Source: DASUPK01 sp963795665 (GTDB taxonomy: Bacteria > Actinomycetota > Thermoleophilia > Solirubrobacterales > 70-9). Taken from it: a DNA stretch of 64,000 nucleotides. Shown here piece after piece: positions 50,172 through 58,291 of this stretch. The notes beneath the pieces were generated by a model. It was not told where the DNA came from. It saw nothing but the letters and a program-made list of their open reading frames with translations, and ran no database searches. The stretch spans positions 37,841-101,840 of the forward strand of contig CAWCIP010000016.1 in assembly GCA_963795665.1 (NCBI GenBank), read 5' to 3'. Within the stretch, counting starts at the first letter, position 1. The number at the start of each line of letters is the position of its first letter. A program made the position numbers and the translations under genes.

Positions 50172-51154
50172 CCGGTGAGCCAAGACACGGGGTTGTCGAC
50201 CATCATCGTCCGCTCCTGCTCCTCGGTCATCCCCGACTCGCGCAGCTCGGGCAGGACGCGCTCGGGCACGATCCGAATCGTCCAGTCCTTGGCAGCGCCG
50301 GCGGCGATCAGCTGCTCGATCACGTTCACCGGGAACCAATCCGTCGTCGCGACCGAGTCGGCCGAGAGGAAGATGCGGTCGGCGTAGCCGCGCTCGAGCA
50401 GGGCCCTGGTCGTCGCCTGCCGCTTCTCGTACGGGAGGAAGAGCTCGAGCCCGTAGCGGTCGAGGCCGATCCAGACGCCCTTCTCGATCAGGCCCTCGAT
50501 GTAGTCGAGGTCGTCGGTGTCGCCGCAGTGGGCGATCTGGACCCTGGAGAGGTCGACGCCCTCCTCCTCGAAGATCTCCACCTGGCGCGGGCCGGTGTTG
50601 CTTGCCGGACGGGAGTGGGCCATGATCGGTGCCCCCGTCTTGACGCTCGCCCTGGCGGCCGCGCGGTGGATCTTCTCGATGTTCTCGTTCACGCCGGGCT
50701 CGTCGGCTGCGCACTTGATGAAGGCGGCCTTGATGTCGGTCCCCTGGATTCCCTGCTCGATGTCGGAGACGAAGAACTCGGCGATCTGATCGGGATCGCG
50801 GTTCAGGAAGAACTGCGGCAGGTGGTCGTAGGTGTAGATGCCGGTGCAGGGGACCACCTGCAGGCCGGTCTCCTCGGAGACGCGCTTCATGAAGTTGACG
50901 TCGCGCCCCAGGAACATCGCGGTGGGCTCGCCGATCGTCTTGATGCCCAGCTCGACCGCGGCCTTCGCCTCGCGGACGGCGATGTCGAAGTCCTCGCCCG
51001 GCGCGACCACATGCGGTGGCTCCTCCGTGGTCGCTCCGGCGCTCGGCCACTGGTTGTGGACGGCTTCGTCCTGATTGCGCAGGTGCTCGTGGATCAGCGT
51101 CGTGCCGAGCTCCTGCGCGTCGACCGTCCCGGTCACCGTCTGCACCTTCGCCAT
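50168..51154 (-). CDS. Phosphotriesterase-like amidohydrolase
   Basis: A 328-aa TIM-barrel metal hydrolase of the PTE family. The HxH metal motif is IHEHL, AFIKCAADEPG contains the bridging (carboxylated) lysine, AHSRP and QIAHCGDTDDLDYI the next histidines, and FLSADSVA the catalytic aspartate. This is the phosphotriesterase-like lactonase branch more than a true organophosphatase; lactonase activity is an inference. TAGGGT lies 8 nt before ATG 51154, and only 35 bp separate it from the divergent NO reductase gene. Confidence 0.87.
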   Translation of the reverse strand: MAKVQTVTGTVDAQELGTTLIHEHLRNQDEAVHNQWPSAGATTEEPPHVVAPGEDFDIAVREAKAAVELGIKTIGEPTAMFLGRDVNFMKRVSEETGLQVVPCTGIYTYDHLPQFFLNRDPDQIAEFFVSDIEQGIQGTDIKAAFIKCAADEPGVNENIEKIHRAAARASVKTGAPIMAHSRPASNTGPRQVEIFEEEGVDLSRVQIAHCGDTDDLDYIEGLIEKGVWIGLDRYGLELFLPYEKRQATTRALLERGYADRIFLSADSVATTDWFPVNVIEQLIAAGAAKDWTIRIVPERVLPELRESGMTEEQERTMMVDNPVSWLTG

Positions 51155-51189
51155 GTCGGCGAACCCTATTGCGCATAGGATCAGCGCGC

Positions 51190-53496
51190 ATGCCGAGGGA
51201 TGGCGGAGAGTCCGGCGGCAAACGAGAGTTGCTCGTCTCCAGGACCTGGCTGCAGATAGCGGCCCTGGTCATTCTGGTCGGCTTCTTCGTCCTGGTCCTG
51301 CTCGCGTATCGGACCTACCAGTCCGACCCGCCGATCCCCGATCGGGTGGTTGCCCCGGACGGCCGCGTGGTCTTCACCGGCGACGACATCAGCGCCGGGC
51401 AGAAGGTGTTCCTGCACCACGGGCTGATGGAGTACGGCTCGATCTTCGGCCACGGCGCGTACCTGGGCCCGGACTTCACCGACGATTACCTCCATCGCGC
51501 CTCCGGGATCGTGCGGGACCAGCTGGGCGGAACCGGCTCCGATTCCGCCCGCCAGGAGACGATCGACCAGTTCCAGACGAATCGCTACGACTCGGACACG
51601 AAGACGCTGCCCTATTCGGCCCAGCAGGCGAGCGCCTTCGCCCAGCTGGAGCGCCACTATTCAGACTTCCTGGACAGCGACACGACCAGGTACGGGCTAC
51701 GGCCTAACCCCGTCAACGGCCCGCAGGAGATCCATCAGCTGACCGCCTTCTTCGCGTGGTCGGCGTGGGCGGCGGCCACCCGGCGTCCCGGCCACAACTA
51801 CTCCTACACCAACAACTGGCCGCCGGAGGAGCAGGTCGGCAATGCGCCGAGCGCCAACGTGATCGTCTGGTCGGTGATCTCGCTGATCGCGCTGCTCGGT
51901 GGCATCGGGATTCTCTTTGCGGCGTTCGGGCGCTGGCGGCTGGGCTGGCAGGGCCGCGACCAGGCGACCCTCAGCTTCCGGGCGCCCGGTGACGTCGCGC
52001 TCACACCCGGCCAGCGGGCCACCGCCTGGTTCTTCTTCGTGATGGCCGCGCTCTTTCTGCTCCAGACCCTGGTCGGGGGAATGTCCCAGCACTACCGGGC
52101 GGAGCTCGACGGCTTTTTCGGCATCGACATCGCGAACGTGTTCCCGTACAACCTCGTCCGCACCTGGCACGTCCAGCTCGCGATCTTCTTCGTCTCCACC
52201 TCGTTCGTGGCGGCCGGGATCTTCCTCGCGCCCATGATCGCCGGCCGTGAGCCCAAGGGGCAGAGCAAGCTCGCCTTCTTCCTGCTCGGTGCCCTTGCGG
52301 TCGTCGTCTTCGGCAGCCTGATCGGTGAGTTCGCCGACATCCACAACTGGTTCTCCGGCACGATCTTCGGCGATCAGGGCTTCGAGTACCTCGATCTCGG
52401 GCGGTTCTGGCAGGTCCTCCTGATCGTCGGCCTGATCGTCTGGATCGTGATCCTGTACCGCGGGCTGAAGGGGCGGCTGACCAAGGAACGGGTCGGCAAC
52501 ATGCCCTGGCTCTTCTTCCTGGCGGCATTGGCGATCCCGGCCTTCTACGCCGTCGGCCTGCTGGTCAACGCCGGCCAGAACTTCACGATCACCGACTACT
52601 GGCGGTTCTGGGTGGTCCACCTCTGGGTGGAGGACTTCCTGGAGCTCTTCACCACGACGATGGTCGCCTACATCTTCGTCTTGCTCGGGGTGGTGCGGGA
52701 GCGCGTCGCCCTGACCGTCGTTCTGCTGGACATCATCCTGTACTCGGTCGGCGGGGTGATCGGGACGATGCACCACCTCTATTTCTCGGGCGCGCCCGCC
52801 GAGAACATGGCGCTCGGCGCGTTCTTCTCGGCGCTCGAGGTGATGCCCCTCACCTTCCTCACCGTCGAGGCCTGGAGCTTCCTGCAGCTCGGGGCTCGCC
52901 AGGAGTCGAAGTCGGCGACCCCGTTCCCGCATCGTTGGGCCGTGATGTTCCTGGTGGCGGTCGGCTTCTGGAACTTCCTCGGCGCCGGGATCTTCGGCTT
53001 CCTGATCAACCTGCCGATCGTCTCCTACTACGAAATCGGCACGGCATTGACTGCCAACCACGGCCACACCGCGATGATGGGCGTCTACGGGATGCTCGCG
53101 GTCGGGCTCGCGATGTTCTGTCTGCGTTACCTGATCCCGGCCGACCGCTGGAATGAGCGCGCGGCGAAGATGAGCTTCTGGGGGCTCAACATCGGGCTCG
53201 CGTGGATGGCGTTCGCGACTCTCTTCCCGCTCGGCATCCGCCAGATCTACGAGTCGGTCAACAACGGCTACTTCCAGGCCCGGTCCCTCGACTACCTCAC
53301 CACAAACACAAACACAGTCATTGAGTGGTTAAGGCTGCCCGGCGACATCTACTTCATCGTCGTCGGGGTCCTGCCATTGCTCTACCTCACCTACATCGGG
53401 GTGCGTCACACGGTCAAGCAGGTGACGATCGAGGAGCCCGAGGAGATCCTCTTCACTGAGGTCACCGAGCCCAAGCAGCCGGCGGGAGTCCGATGA
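51190..53496 (+). CDS. norB: Quinol-dependent nitric oxide reductase
   Basis: A 768-aa qNOR (NorZ type), a membrane enzyme reducing two NO to N2O with quinol. It has the N-terminal extension with one helix and a periplasmic cytochrome-c-like domain lacking heme (HHGLMEYGSIFGHGAYLGP), then about twelve helices of the heme-copper-oxidase fold. The metal-site blocks are visible: HLWVEDFLELF (His and Glu), MHHLYFSG (FeB histidines) and NHGHTAMMG (heme ligands). It lets the cell detoxify NO. TAGGAT 8 nt before ATG 51190 suggests a leaderless or nearly leaderless message. The next gene overlaps by 4 nt. Confidence 0.93.
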   Translation: MPRDGGESGGKRELLVSRTWLQIAALVILVGFFVLVLLAYRTYQSDPPIPDRVVAPDGRVVFTGDDISAGQKVFLHHGLMEYGSIFGHGAYLGPDFTDDYLHRASGIVRDQLGGTGSDSARQETIDQFQTNRYDSDTKTLPYSAQQASAFAQLERHYSDFLDSDTTRYGLRPNPVNGPQEIHQLTAFFAWSAWAAATRRPGHNYSYTNNWPPEEQVGNAPSANVIVWSVISLIALLGGIGILFAAFGRWRLGWQGRDQATLSFRAPGDVALTPGQRATAWFFFVMAALFLLQTLVGGMSQHYRAELDGFFGIDIANVFPYNLVRTWHVQLAIFFVSTSFVAAGIFLAPMIAGREPKGQSKLAFFLLGALAVVVFGSLIGEFADIHNWFSGTIFGDQGFEYLDLGRFWQVLLIVGLIVWIVILYRGLKGRLTKERVGNMPWLFFLAALAIPAFYAVGLLVNAGQNFTITDYWRFWVVHLWVEDFLELFTTTMVAYIFVLLGVVRERVALTVVLLDIILYSVGGVIGTMHHLYFSGAPAENMALGAFFSALEVMPLTFLTVEAWSFLQLGARQESKSATPFPHRWAVMFLVAVGFWNFLGAGIFGFLINLPIVSYYEIGTALTANHGHTAMMGVYGMLAVGLAMFCLRYLIPADRWNERAAKMSFWGLNIGLAWMAFATLFPLGIRQIYESVNNGYFQARSLDYLTTNTNTVIEWLRLPGDIYFIVVGVLPLLYLTYIGVRHTVKQVTIEEPEEILFTEVTEPKQPAGVR

Positions 53497-54068
53497 GCGG
53501 CGTGGCGACGGAGACGCTGCTCGCCGCGGGCTACGGCCTGTTCCTGGCTGTGGTGGCGCTTGGGATCGACGCTCTGGCGCGGCATTCGCACCGCCGCTCG
53601 GAGCTCTATCGGACCGCCGGCTTCACCTTCCACGAGCACCTGGACGCCTGGGAGTGTCCGGAGGGGGAGAGGCTCCATCGGATCGAGACCGACGTCCAGC
53701 AGCGGCTGGTGCGTTACCGCGCTCGGGCGCATGTCTGCAACTCCTGCCCCCGGAAAGGGGACTGCACCGATTCGGACACCGGTCGCGAGCTGACCCGGAC
53801 GCTCGATCCCTGGCCGCACTCCGAGGTTGGCCGCTTCCATCGCGGCATCGCGGTGGCGATCGTCTGCTTCGGCATCCTCGTGATCGGCGCCGGAGCTGTC
53901 CTTCACCACGGGGCCGCCGACCTGGCGGTGCTCGGCGCCGCGCTGCTCTGCTCGACGCTGGTGGCGCTGCGCCTTCTCGCGGACTTCCGCTCGGCCCCCA
54001 GCGGATTCCCCTGGGCAGAGGGCGAGCGCAGCGGCCCGGCCCCCGCGTCTCCGGCTCCCCCTGGTTGA
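53493..54068 (+). CDS. Cysteine-motif membrane protein coupled to qNOR
   Basis: A 191-aa protein with membrane helices near residues 8-26 and two between about 116 and 160. The soluble loop between them has C55, and CNSCPRKGDC, a CxxC-5x-C cluster like those binding zinc or iron-sulfur, plus several histidines. The ATG overlaps the qNOR stop by 4 nt (53493-53496), so the two are coupled. It might be a maturation factor or redox partner for the NO reductase; I do not recognise the family. A Pro/Ala-rich tail ends it just before the tRNA gene. Confidence 0.75.
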   Translation: MSGVATETLLAAGYGLFLAVVALGIDALARHSHRRSELYRTAGFTFHEHLDAWECPEGERLHRIETDVQQRLVRYRARAHVCNSCPRKGDCTDSDTGRELTRTLDPWPHSEVGRFHRGIAVAIVCFGILVIGAGAVLHHGAADLAVLGAALLCSTLVALRLLADFRSAPSGFPWAEGERSGPAPASPAPPG

Positions 54069-54070
54069 AG

Positions 54071-54159
54071 CGGAGAGGGTGGGATTCGAACCCACGAGGC
54101 GGTTTAACCCGCCCACTCGCTTTCCAAGCGAGCTCCTTAAGCCACTCGGACACCTCTCC
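54071..54159 (-). tRNA. tRNA-Ser (GGA)
   Basis: On the minus strand an 89-nt cloverleaf: acceptor GGAGAGG pairs with CCTCTCC plus discriminator G; anticodon stem CTCGC/GCGAG holds loop TTGGAAA with anticodon GGA. A long variable arm (GGGCGGGTTAAACCGCCTC) and T arm GTGGGTTCGAATCCCAC mark a class II serine tRNA. No CCA is encoded. Confidence 0.95.
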
Positions 54160-54213
54160 GGGTGTTTCAGGCTTGAGTCTAGAAGCCAGGCGTCTGTCAA
54201 TAAGATCGCTGAA

Positions 54214-54675
54214 ATGGCATGGAACGTGTACCTCGCCGGCGAGATCCACTCCGACTGGCGCGAGCGGATCGCCGAGGGGGCCCGGGAGACCGGTCTCGAC
54301 GTCACCTTCAGCTCGCCCGTCACCGATCACGGCGCCTCCGACGACGTCGGCGTCGCGATCCTGGGCGACGAATCGGAGGGTTTCTGGAAGGACCACAAGG
54401 GAGCCGGCGTCAACGCAATCCGCACCCAGACCCTGATCCGGCAGGCCGACGTGGTCGTGGTCCGCTTCGGCGACAAGTACAAGCAGTGGAACGCCGCCTT
54501 CGACGCGGGCTTCGCGGCCGCCCTCGGCAAGCCCATCGTCACGCTCCATGACCCGGAGACCACCCACGCGCTGAAGGAGATCGACCGCGCCGCGATGGCG
54601 ACGGCGGAGACCCCCGAGCAGGTCGTGGGAGTCCTTCGCTACGTGCTCGACGGCAAGCTTCCGGCGGCGAGCTGA
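54214..54675 (+). CDS. YtoQ family protein
   Basis: A 153-aa protein of the YtoQ family. VYLAGEIHSDWRERIAEGA opens it, FSSPVTDHGASDDVG is its most characteristic block, and VVVVRFGDKYKQWNAAFDAGFA and GKPIVTLHD resemble the nucleoside-2-deoxyribosyltransferase-like fold. The function of the family is not known. ATG 54214 has TAAGAT 7 nt upstream (54201-54206), a leaderless arrangement. It sits alone between two serine tRNA genes of opposite orientation. Confidence 0.85.
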   Translation: MAWNVYLAGEIHSDWRERIAEGARETGLDVTFSSPVTDHGASDDVGVAILGDESEGFWKDHKGAGVNAIRTQTLIRQADVVVVRFGDKYKQWNAAFDAGFAAALGKPIVTLHDPETTHALKEIDRAAMATAETPEQVVGVLRYVLDGKLPAAS

Positions 54676-54696
54676 CGCTAGCCTTGGCCCGGTCCC

Positions 54697-54785
54697 GGAG
54701 GGGTGCCGGAGTGGTTGAACGGGGCGGTCTCGAAAACCGTTAGGGGCCTTCGGGTCCCTCGTGGGTTCGAATCCCACCCCCTCCG
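54697..54785 (+). tRNA. tRNA-Ser (CGA)
   Basis: An 89-nt class II tRNA. Acceptor GGAGGGG pairs with CCCCTCC, discriminator G at 54785. The anticodon stem GCGGT/ACCGT carries loop CTCGAAA with anticodon CGA. The long variable arm (TAGGGGCCTTCGGGTCCCTC) has a UUCG-type loop, and the T arm is the same as in the other serine tRNA. It reads UCG codons. Confidence 0.95.
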
Positions 54786-54813
54786 CTGATCGCCAGCGGC
54801 GAGAATCCCGGCC

Positions 54814-55620
54814 ATGAGAGTCGCGGTCGTCGGACATGTCGAGTGGGTGGAGTTCGCACGCGGGGATCACGTCCCCGTCGCCGGCGAGATCGTTCACGCC
54901 TCGGACAGCTTCGAGGAGCCGGCGGGGGGAGGGGCGGTGGCGGCGGTGCAGCTCGCCCGCATGGCGGGCGGCGCAACGCTGCTGACGGCCCTGGGCGACG
55001 ACGAGCTTGCGGAGCGCTCGCGCCGGCGGCTCGGCGACCTCCGCGTCGAAGTCGAGGCCGCGGGCCGGAAAGGCCCAACGCGCCGTGCGTTCACCTTCCT
55101 CGACGCGCACGGCGAGAGGACGATCACGACGATCGGCGAGCGGCTCGCCCCCCGCGGGGACGACCCGCTCGACTGGGACTCCCTGAGCCGCGCCGACGGC
55201 GTGTACGTGACGGCGGCCGACGACAAGGCGCTTCGAGCCGCACGGGCGGCGAGGGTGCTGGTGGCCTCGCCGCGGGCCGGGAAGGTGTTGAGCGAAGCCG
55301 GGATCGCGCTGGACGCGCTGGTCTACTCCGACGAGGACGAGCTGGAGTCCGCCCTTGCCCGCGAGCTGGAGCCGCGGCCCGCGCTGCTGGTTGCGACCCG
55401 CGGCTCCGAGGGCGGCCGCTACGAGGCGCTGGAGGGCCGGAGCGGCACCTGGGCCGCCGCACCGCTTCCGGGCCCGATCGTGGACAGCTACGGCTGCGGG
55501 GATTCCTTCGCGGCGGCGCTGACCTATGGGCTTGCCGCGGGCGAGGATGTCGATTCGGCGCTGGGGCTCGCCGCCGAGGCCGGCGCATCCGGCCTTTCGA
55601 GGCGCGGCCCATACGGTTGA
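54814..55620 (+). CDS. PfkB-family carbohydrate kinase
   Basis: A 268-aa ribokinase-fold protein, somewhat short. VVGHVEWVEFAR and EEPAGGGAVAAVQLARMAG form the N-terminal substrate region, and DSYGCGDSFAAALTYGLA is the PfkB signature with the catalytic aspartate and the anion hole (GAGD here GCGD). It phosphorylates a sugar or nucleoside; the target is unclear. Its last 97 nt overlap the end of the convergent membrane-protein gene, so one of the two C-termini is coding on both strands. Confidence 0.83.
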   Translation: MRVAVVGHVEWVEFARGDHVPVAGEIVHASDSFEEPAGGGAVAAVQLARMAGGATLLTALGDDELAERSRRRLGDLRVEVEAAGRKGPTRRAFTFLDAHGERTITTIGERLAPRGDDPLDWDSLSRADGVYVTAADDKALRAARAARVLVASPRAGKVLSEAGIALDALVYSDEDELESALARELEPRPALLVATRGSEGGRYEALEGRSGTWAAAPLPGPIVDSYGCGDSFAAALTYGLAAGEDVDSALGLAAEAGASGLSRRGPYG

Positions 55621-56294
55621 TCCGCCGACTCCGGCTCGACCTCGGTCGGGGCCTCCGGCTCTGTCTCCGGCTCGCTCTGATCGAGGGCCGCCCTGTCAAC
55701 CGCGCGGTGGAAGCGCTCGCCAATGACCCCGCCGACGATCGCCGAGACGAGCGGCACGAGCGCCAGGACCGCCGCGATCGCGCCGGCGCCGTGGCTCAGG
55801 GGACCATCGTCGACCGGATTGGCCGGCAGCGAGATCGACTTGGTCGGATCGAGCTCCCCGCCCGAGATCCAGGCCGTGATTGCAACCGCCAGGACCATCA
55901 ACAGGCTCAGCAGCCAGATGCCGAGGCCCTGCCGCCAACCGTCGAAGCGGGCCATCCTGGCTGCGACGTATCCACCGGTGAGGTAGCTCAGGGCGAGGAT
56001 CGCGATCGCGATCGCACCGCCCGCGGTGAGCACGTGATCGACCAGGCTGGCGGCGTCCTCGCTGAAGCTGGTCACCCCGGCCGCGACCAGCCCGCCGAGG
56101 ACCATCGCCACCAGCGACGCCCCGAGCCCGATCGCGGCGAGCAGCCCGAAGAAGACGGCCTCCCACTGGATCCGGCCGCCGAACTCCTGCCGCTCGCGCC
56201 GCAGCTCACGGCGTCGCAGAGCGAGCATCGCCTGGCTTCGATGCCGGATCACGGGTCCTTCGAGCGTGGGATCGGTTCCCATGCCCCGAATCAT
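55524..56294 (-). CDS. Four-helix membrane protein, unknown function
   Basis: A 256-aa protein with hydrophobic helices near residues 45-75, 90-112, 120-145 and 170-195, and a Glu/Pro/Ala-rich disordered C-terminal tail of about 55 residues. The N-terminus is strongly basic (LRRRELRRERQEFGG). The architecture is seen in many actinobacterial membrane proteins without assigned function. The tail runs 97 nt into the convergent PfkB gene; it may be a random extension after loss of an earlier stop. ATG 56294 or 56282 could be the start. Confidence 0.7.
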   Translation of the reverse strand: MIRGMGTDPTLEGPVIRHRSQAMLALRRRELRRERQEFGGRIQWEAVFFGLLAAIGLGASLVAMVLGGLVAAGVTSFSEDAASLVDHVLTAGGAIAIAILALSYLTGGYVAARMARFDGWRQGLGIWLLSLLMVLAVAITAWISGGELDPTKSISLPANPVDDGPLSHGAGAIAAVLALVPLVSAIVGGVIGERFHRAVDRAALDQSEPETEPEAPTEVEPESADQPYGPRLERPDAPASAASPSAESTSSPAASP

Positions 56295-56326
56295 TTGCGG
56301 ATCAGGCGATTCTCAAACCCGCTACG

Positions 56327-57181
56327 TCAAGCTTCGGGTTTGGGGGGCGGGTATTGCGAGCGCACGAAGCGGTCCCACATGCGGTCCGTCATCGCGCGGC
56401 GCATGCCCATGATCATCCTGGCGGAGGACGTCACCTTGTAGCGGGTGCTGGGTTGCCTGGAAGTGAGCGCCTTCGAGATCTTTCCCGCGACGGCCTCGGG
56501 CCCGGCGCCGAACCTCGCCATCCCGCCGGTGTAGGCGTTCGCGGTCACTCGGCCCACGTCCGCGTTGAACTTGGCGTAGGGCCCGTGCTCTGTGACCGCG
56601 CCGATGCTGGCGCTCGCGGTCTCTCCGAAGTCGGTGACGATCAGGCCCGGCTCGATGACGACCACCTCGACCCCGAACTCCTGGACCTCGAAGCGAAGTG
56701 CGTCCGAGAGGGCCTCGACTGCGTGCTTGGTGGCGTGGTAGACGCCGCCGCCCGGGAAGGTCAGCTTTCCGCCCATCGAGCTCAGGTTCACGATCCGTCC
56801 CGAGCCGGCGCCGCGCATGCTCGGCAGCACGAGCTGGCACATTCGCATCAGGCCGAAGACATTGGTCTCGAACTGCCTTCGCACGCTCTCCATCGGGATC
56901 GTCTCGATCGCTCCGCTCTGGCTGTAGCCGGCGTTGTTGACCAGGGCGCCGATCGGACCGTCCTTCTCCGCCTCCTCCACGGCCTTCTCCATCGAGCCCT
57001 CGTTCGTGACGTCGAGCTCCTGGAGCTTGCAGCCTCTCTTGCCGAGGTCCTCGATCGCCTCCAGTCGGCGCGCGGTGGCGTGCACGTTCCAGCCGTCGTC
57101 GGCCAGCCTCTCGGCGGTTGCCCTTCCGATTCCGGTCGAGCAGCCCGTGATCAGCACCGGCCGCGACTTCTCGATCCCCAT
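56327..57181 (-). CDS. Short-chain dehydrogenase/reductase
   Basis: A 284-aa classical SDR. LITGCSTGIGRATAERL is the cofactor glycine motif, NNAG the fourth-strand motif, NLSSMGG the catalytic serine region and YHATK the YxxxK. The Arg after the second strand (ATARR) favours NADPH. It resembles the DltE/oxidoreductase group acting on steroids or lipids. ATG 57181 follows GGAGGAGAGG; upstream in-frame codons are excluded by this Shine-Dalgarno. The leader folds into a hairpin (57198-57236). Confidence 0.9.
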   Translation of the reverse strand: MGIEKSRPVLITGCSTGIGRATAERLADDGWNVHATARRLEAIEDLGKRGCKLQELDVTNEGSMEKAVEEAEKDGPIGALVNNAGYSQSGAIETIPMESVRRQFETNVFGLMRMCQLVLPSMRGAGSGRIVNLSSMGGKLTFPGGGVYHATKHAVEALSDALRFEVQEFGVEVVVIEPGLIVTDFGETASASIGAVTEHGPYAKFNADVGRVTANAYTGGMARFGAGPEAVAGKISKALTSRQPSTRYKVTSSARMIMGMRRAMTDRMWDRFVRSQYPPPKPEA

Positions 57182-57197
57182 TGCCTCTCCTCCGGTT

Positions 57198-57236
57198 TTT
57201 GATCGGGTTGCGCCTTCGGCGCGCCCTCTCATCAAA
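57198..57236 (-). promoter_or_regulatory. Hairpin in the SDR leader
   Basis: Outer TTTGAT/ATCAAA (57198-57203, 57231-57236), CGGG/CCCTC-region pairs, and an inner GCGCC-TTC-GGCGC hairpin (57210-57222) make a long interrupted stem just upstream of the SDR Shine-Dalgarno. It is also inside the divergent gap to the alcohol dehydrogenase gene. It could be an attenuator, an mRNA stabiliser or an operator. Confidence 0.4.
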
Positions 57237-57256
57237 GCCTCTCATAGGCTCTGGGC

Positions 57257-58291
57257 ATGCGCGCGGTCACCTTCCAGGCTCCCGGCGAGGTTCAGGTGGA
57301 CGAGGTCCCCGAGCCCGAGCTGCTCGCGGCGGACGACGCCATCGTCCGCGTGGAGGCGAGCGGGATCTGCGGCTCGGACCTCCACATCTACCACGGGCGG
57401 GTTCAGATCGAGCCGGGCTTCGTGATCGGCCACGAGTTCGTCGGCGAGGTGATCGCCGCGGGCGACGAGGTGACTCGCGTTGCCGTCGGGGACCGGGTGC
57501 TCGGCACCTACGGGACCGCGTGCGGGAAGTGCTTCTTCTGCCTGCGCGAGGAGTTCCACAAGTGCGATGAGGCTCGTGTCTACGGTCACGGGGCGACGCT
57601 CGGATCGCTCCAGGGCGCCCAGGCCGAGCAGGTCCTGGTGCCGCACGCGAACCTCACCCTTCGGCAGGTTCCGGATGGCCTCTCGGACGAGGTGGCCCTG
57701 TTCGCCGGCGACGTCATGGGCACGGGCTTCCACGCGATCAACTCGCGGCCGCTGGCCGAGGGAGAGACCGCCGCGATCCTCGGGATGGGTCCCGTCGGGC
57801 TCTGCGCGGTTCAGGCCGCGAAGGCGGCTGGCGCCTCGGAGGTGGTCGCGATCGACACGGTCGAGGACAGGCTGAAGATGGCCGAGTCGTTCGGGGCGAC
57901 CCCGGTGCACCTCACCGAGCAGAGCCCGCGCGACGAGGTCAAGAAGCTGACCGAGGGGCGCGGGGTGGAGCTGGCGGTGGACGCGGTCGGCCATCCCGAC
58001 GCGCTCGACCTGGCCCTGCGGCTGGCGCGCAAGGCCGGGACCGTCTCCGCGACCGGGGTCTACGCCGAGCGGGCCGAGGTCCACATGGGCGTGCTCTGGA
58101 TCAAGGCGATCACCCTCACCAGCGGCCATGCGAACGTGATCAAGCATCTCGACCGCGTGCTCGAGCTGATAACCGCGGGGAAGCTCGACCCGGCGCCGCT
58201 GGTCACCCACCACATGAAGCTCGACGAGGCGCCCGAGGCCTACCGGGTCTATGACAACCGCGAGGCGCTCAAGATCGTCCTCACGCCCTGA
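57257..58291 (+). CDS. Zinc-dependent medium-chain alcohol dehydrogenase
   Basis: A 344-aa MDR enzyme. GICGSDLHIYHG gives the catalytic-zinc Cys and following His, GHEFVG the second ligand region, and CGKCFFCLREEFHKC the four cysteines of the structural zinc. ILGMGPVGLCAVQAAKAAG is the NAD-binding GxGxxG, followed by an Asp at the strand end (VAIDTVED), so NAD is likely preferred. It may oxidise polyols or formaldehyde-type substrates. TAGGCT (57245-57250) lies 6 nt before ATG 57257, suggesting a leaderless mRNA. The end overlaps the GST gene by 11 bp. Confidence 0.92.
   Translation: MRAVTFQAPGEVQVDEVPEPELLAADDAIVRVEASGICGSDLHIYHGRVQIEPGFVIGHEFVGEVIAAGDEVTRVAVGDRVLGTYGTACGKCFFCLREEFHKCDEARVYGHGATLGSLQGAQAEQVLVPHANLTLRQVPDGLSDEVALFAGDVMGTGFHAINSRPLAEGETAAILGMGPVGLCAVQAAKAAGASEVVAIDTVEDRLKMAESFGATPVHLTEQSPRDEVKKLTEGRGVELAVDAVGHPDALDLALRLARKAGTVSATGVYAERAEVHMGVLWIKAITLTSGHANVIKHLDRVLELITAGKLDPAPLVTHHMKLDEAPEAYRVYDNREALKIVLTP

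Noticed and set aside
51163..51181. CTAT...ATAG dyad between phosphotriesterase-like and qNOR genes as an NO-regulator site
   Set aside because: Only four bases on each side match; these are explained as two divergent -10 hexamers (TAGGGT, TAGGAT).
53493..54068. Transposase or Cas4-like protein because of the CxxCxxKxxC motif
   Set aside because: The surrounding sequence has membrane helices and no nuclease motifs, and the gene is coupled to qNOR.
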